From Jaapia argillacea MUCL 33604 (Eukaryota > Basidiomycota > Agaricomycetes > Jaapiales > Jaapiaceae), in NCBI GenBank assembly GCA_000697665.1, contig KL197710.1, forward strand, positions 232,078 through 296,077: 64,000 nt of DNA, read 5' to 3'. Below, piece by piece: positions 63,401 through 64,000 of the stretch. The position numbers were made by a program, and so were the translations under genes. How positions within the stretch are numbered: position 1 is the first letter of the stretch; each line of letters opens with the position of its first letter. The notes beneath the pieces are model-generated. The model saw only the letters and a program-made list of their open reading frames with translations, ran no database searches and had not been told where the DNA came from.

Positions 63401-63653
63401 GTATTCGTTGGTTGTTGGGGCAAGTAAAGGGCATTTGCATCAGCAGCAGTATGTTGTGGGACATTTGCATGGACATGAACATGGCGCGGGACATTATCAT
63501 CAGACTAGTGGTGAGGTTGAGAGGGATGGTGCGGTTGGGTTGGGGGAGGGAAGACGGGGCGAGGAGAGGAAGGGGAAGAGGAGGTCTGGGCTTGGGAATG
63601 GGGCTGCTGCTTTGAAACTTGGGGAGTTGTTGGGGCGGAAGAGGGTAGATTGA
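60480..63653 (+). CDS. Rho guanine nucleotide exchange factor, DH-PH-FYVE, 973 aa
   Basis: Activator of a Rho/Cdc42-type GTPase that is brought to phosphatidylinositol 3-phosphate membranes. Exons: 60480-60980, 61050-61554, 61615-62208, 62273-62607, 62667-63653, giving 973 residues. A Pro/Ser-rich N terminus leads to the DH domain from about residue 150: REEKRRKIIHEFYETERSYV, LTPVIESLETPVPYL, and the conserved helix LRDWLLTIVQRCPRYLLLLK. The PH domain runs from LITPGRTFLRRSPLLQLERS to SSEQERDDWSLAIRNAK, with a long Ser-rich insert. The FYVE finger is complete: WIPDGKTESCMRCGRTFGWR, RRRHHCRLCGRCVCAGCSGS, then after the intron RACDACYETV; WxxD and HHCR are intact. The tail is disordered, with a 10-residue glycine run and His-rich HLHGHEHGAGHYH. 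The order matches the FGD family of exchange factors. Confidence 0.92.
62986..63013 (+). repeat. GGT/GGA microsatellite coding for polyglycine
   Basis: Tandem GGT triplets inside the last exon of the RhoGEF gene, encoding about ten glycines in the disordered tail. Length variation would not shift the frame. Confidence 0.8.
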
Positions 63654-64000
63654 GGGATGGTTGATTTCTTGGATTATGCTCGGTGGGATGGGAATAGGAT
63701 CTTTTTGCAATTGATAGTTTTATTTGCTATGTCACGATAACACAATTTCTACTTTCACGGGTGGACGATGCTACCGCCATGCAGGCCATCGTTTTGATGT
63801 TGATGACTGAGTCCAGGGGAAGAGATACTTGGGACGTTGGGTAAGGGAGTGCCGCTGGGACAAGATCGGTAAGGGTGGGTGCTCGTGGAACGGACGTGAC
63901 ATCCTCCTGAGGCCGACAACGACGTGTGCAAGTCCTTGGGATCCGTCTAGATTGGTTTACCATGACAAGTCACCAGACACCTCTTCCGATAGTATGCCAA
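63654..64000. other. 3' end of window after the RhoGEF gene
   Basis: Contains the RhoGEF 3' UTR. A minus-strand frame at 63727-63963 (78 codons, ending RESRNCVIVT) may be the end of a gene that continues past the window, but it has no recognisable domain. Confidence 0.3.

Overview
The window is nuclear DNA from a basidiomycete fungus, most likely an agaricomycete. The evidence is a dense set of protein genes broken by many short introns (mostly 47 to 113 nt, GT...AG with good consensus), a class IV chitin synthase, fungal TauD-type dioxygenase, MYND and CorA families, and a fungal homeobox gene. I see no prophage, CRISPR array, operon, tRNA or rRNA gene, and no recognisable transposon.

Layout, left to right. 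An acidic tail of a partial gene (19-285, +) faces a short-chain dehydrogenase (456-1538, -). A CorA-type magnesium transporter follows (2083-4558, -). The stretch 4559-8124 holds only shattered reading frames. A 1234-residue disordered protein (8125-11964, +) comes next, then a Sec14-like lipid transfer protein (12716-14562, -) that shares its upstream region with a class IV chitin synthase (15951-20638, +). A TPR-like conserved fungal protein (21843-24493, +), a small secretory-pathway membrane protein (24670-25496, -) and a MYND-finger protein (25675-27591, +) follow. A TauD-like dioxygenase (27970-29473, -) is divergent from centrin (29822-30469, +).

The middle carries two related C2H2 zinc-finger regulators, head to head (31535-33396, - and 38652-39710, +), separated by 5.25 kb without a gene I can support. 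An enolase paralogue (40111-41896, -), a homeodomain regulator (43228-44384, +), a protein methyltransferase (44737-46062, -) and a kinase-like protein whose frame is broken near its start (46690-47590, +) follow.

The right part is largely housekeeping: a GON7-like KEOPS subunit (49143-49439, +), mitochondrial ribosomal protein uL2m (49579-50838, -), RuvB-like helicase RVB2 (51064-52945, +), a five-exon small gene of unknown function (54412-55034, +), an SCI1-like RS-rich nuclear protein (55344-56527, -), the main enolase (56822-58572, -) and a RhoGEF-PH-FYVE protein (60480-63653, +).

Neighbours are not functionally linked as in an operon, but several pairs are head to head over short or shared upstream regions (uL2m/RVB2, the membrane protein/MYND, TauD/centrin, Sec14/chitin synthase). 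The most interesting signals are two local duplications (enolase and the C2H2 regulators), introns that can be retained in frame inside key domains, a start codon that is an exon by itself, a GC-AG intron, and a homopolymer frameshift. I found no convincing new biological system. All functions are from motif recognition without database searches.
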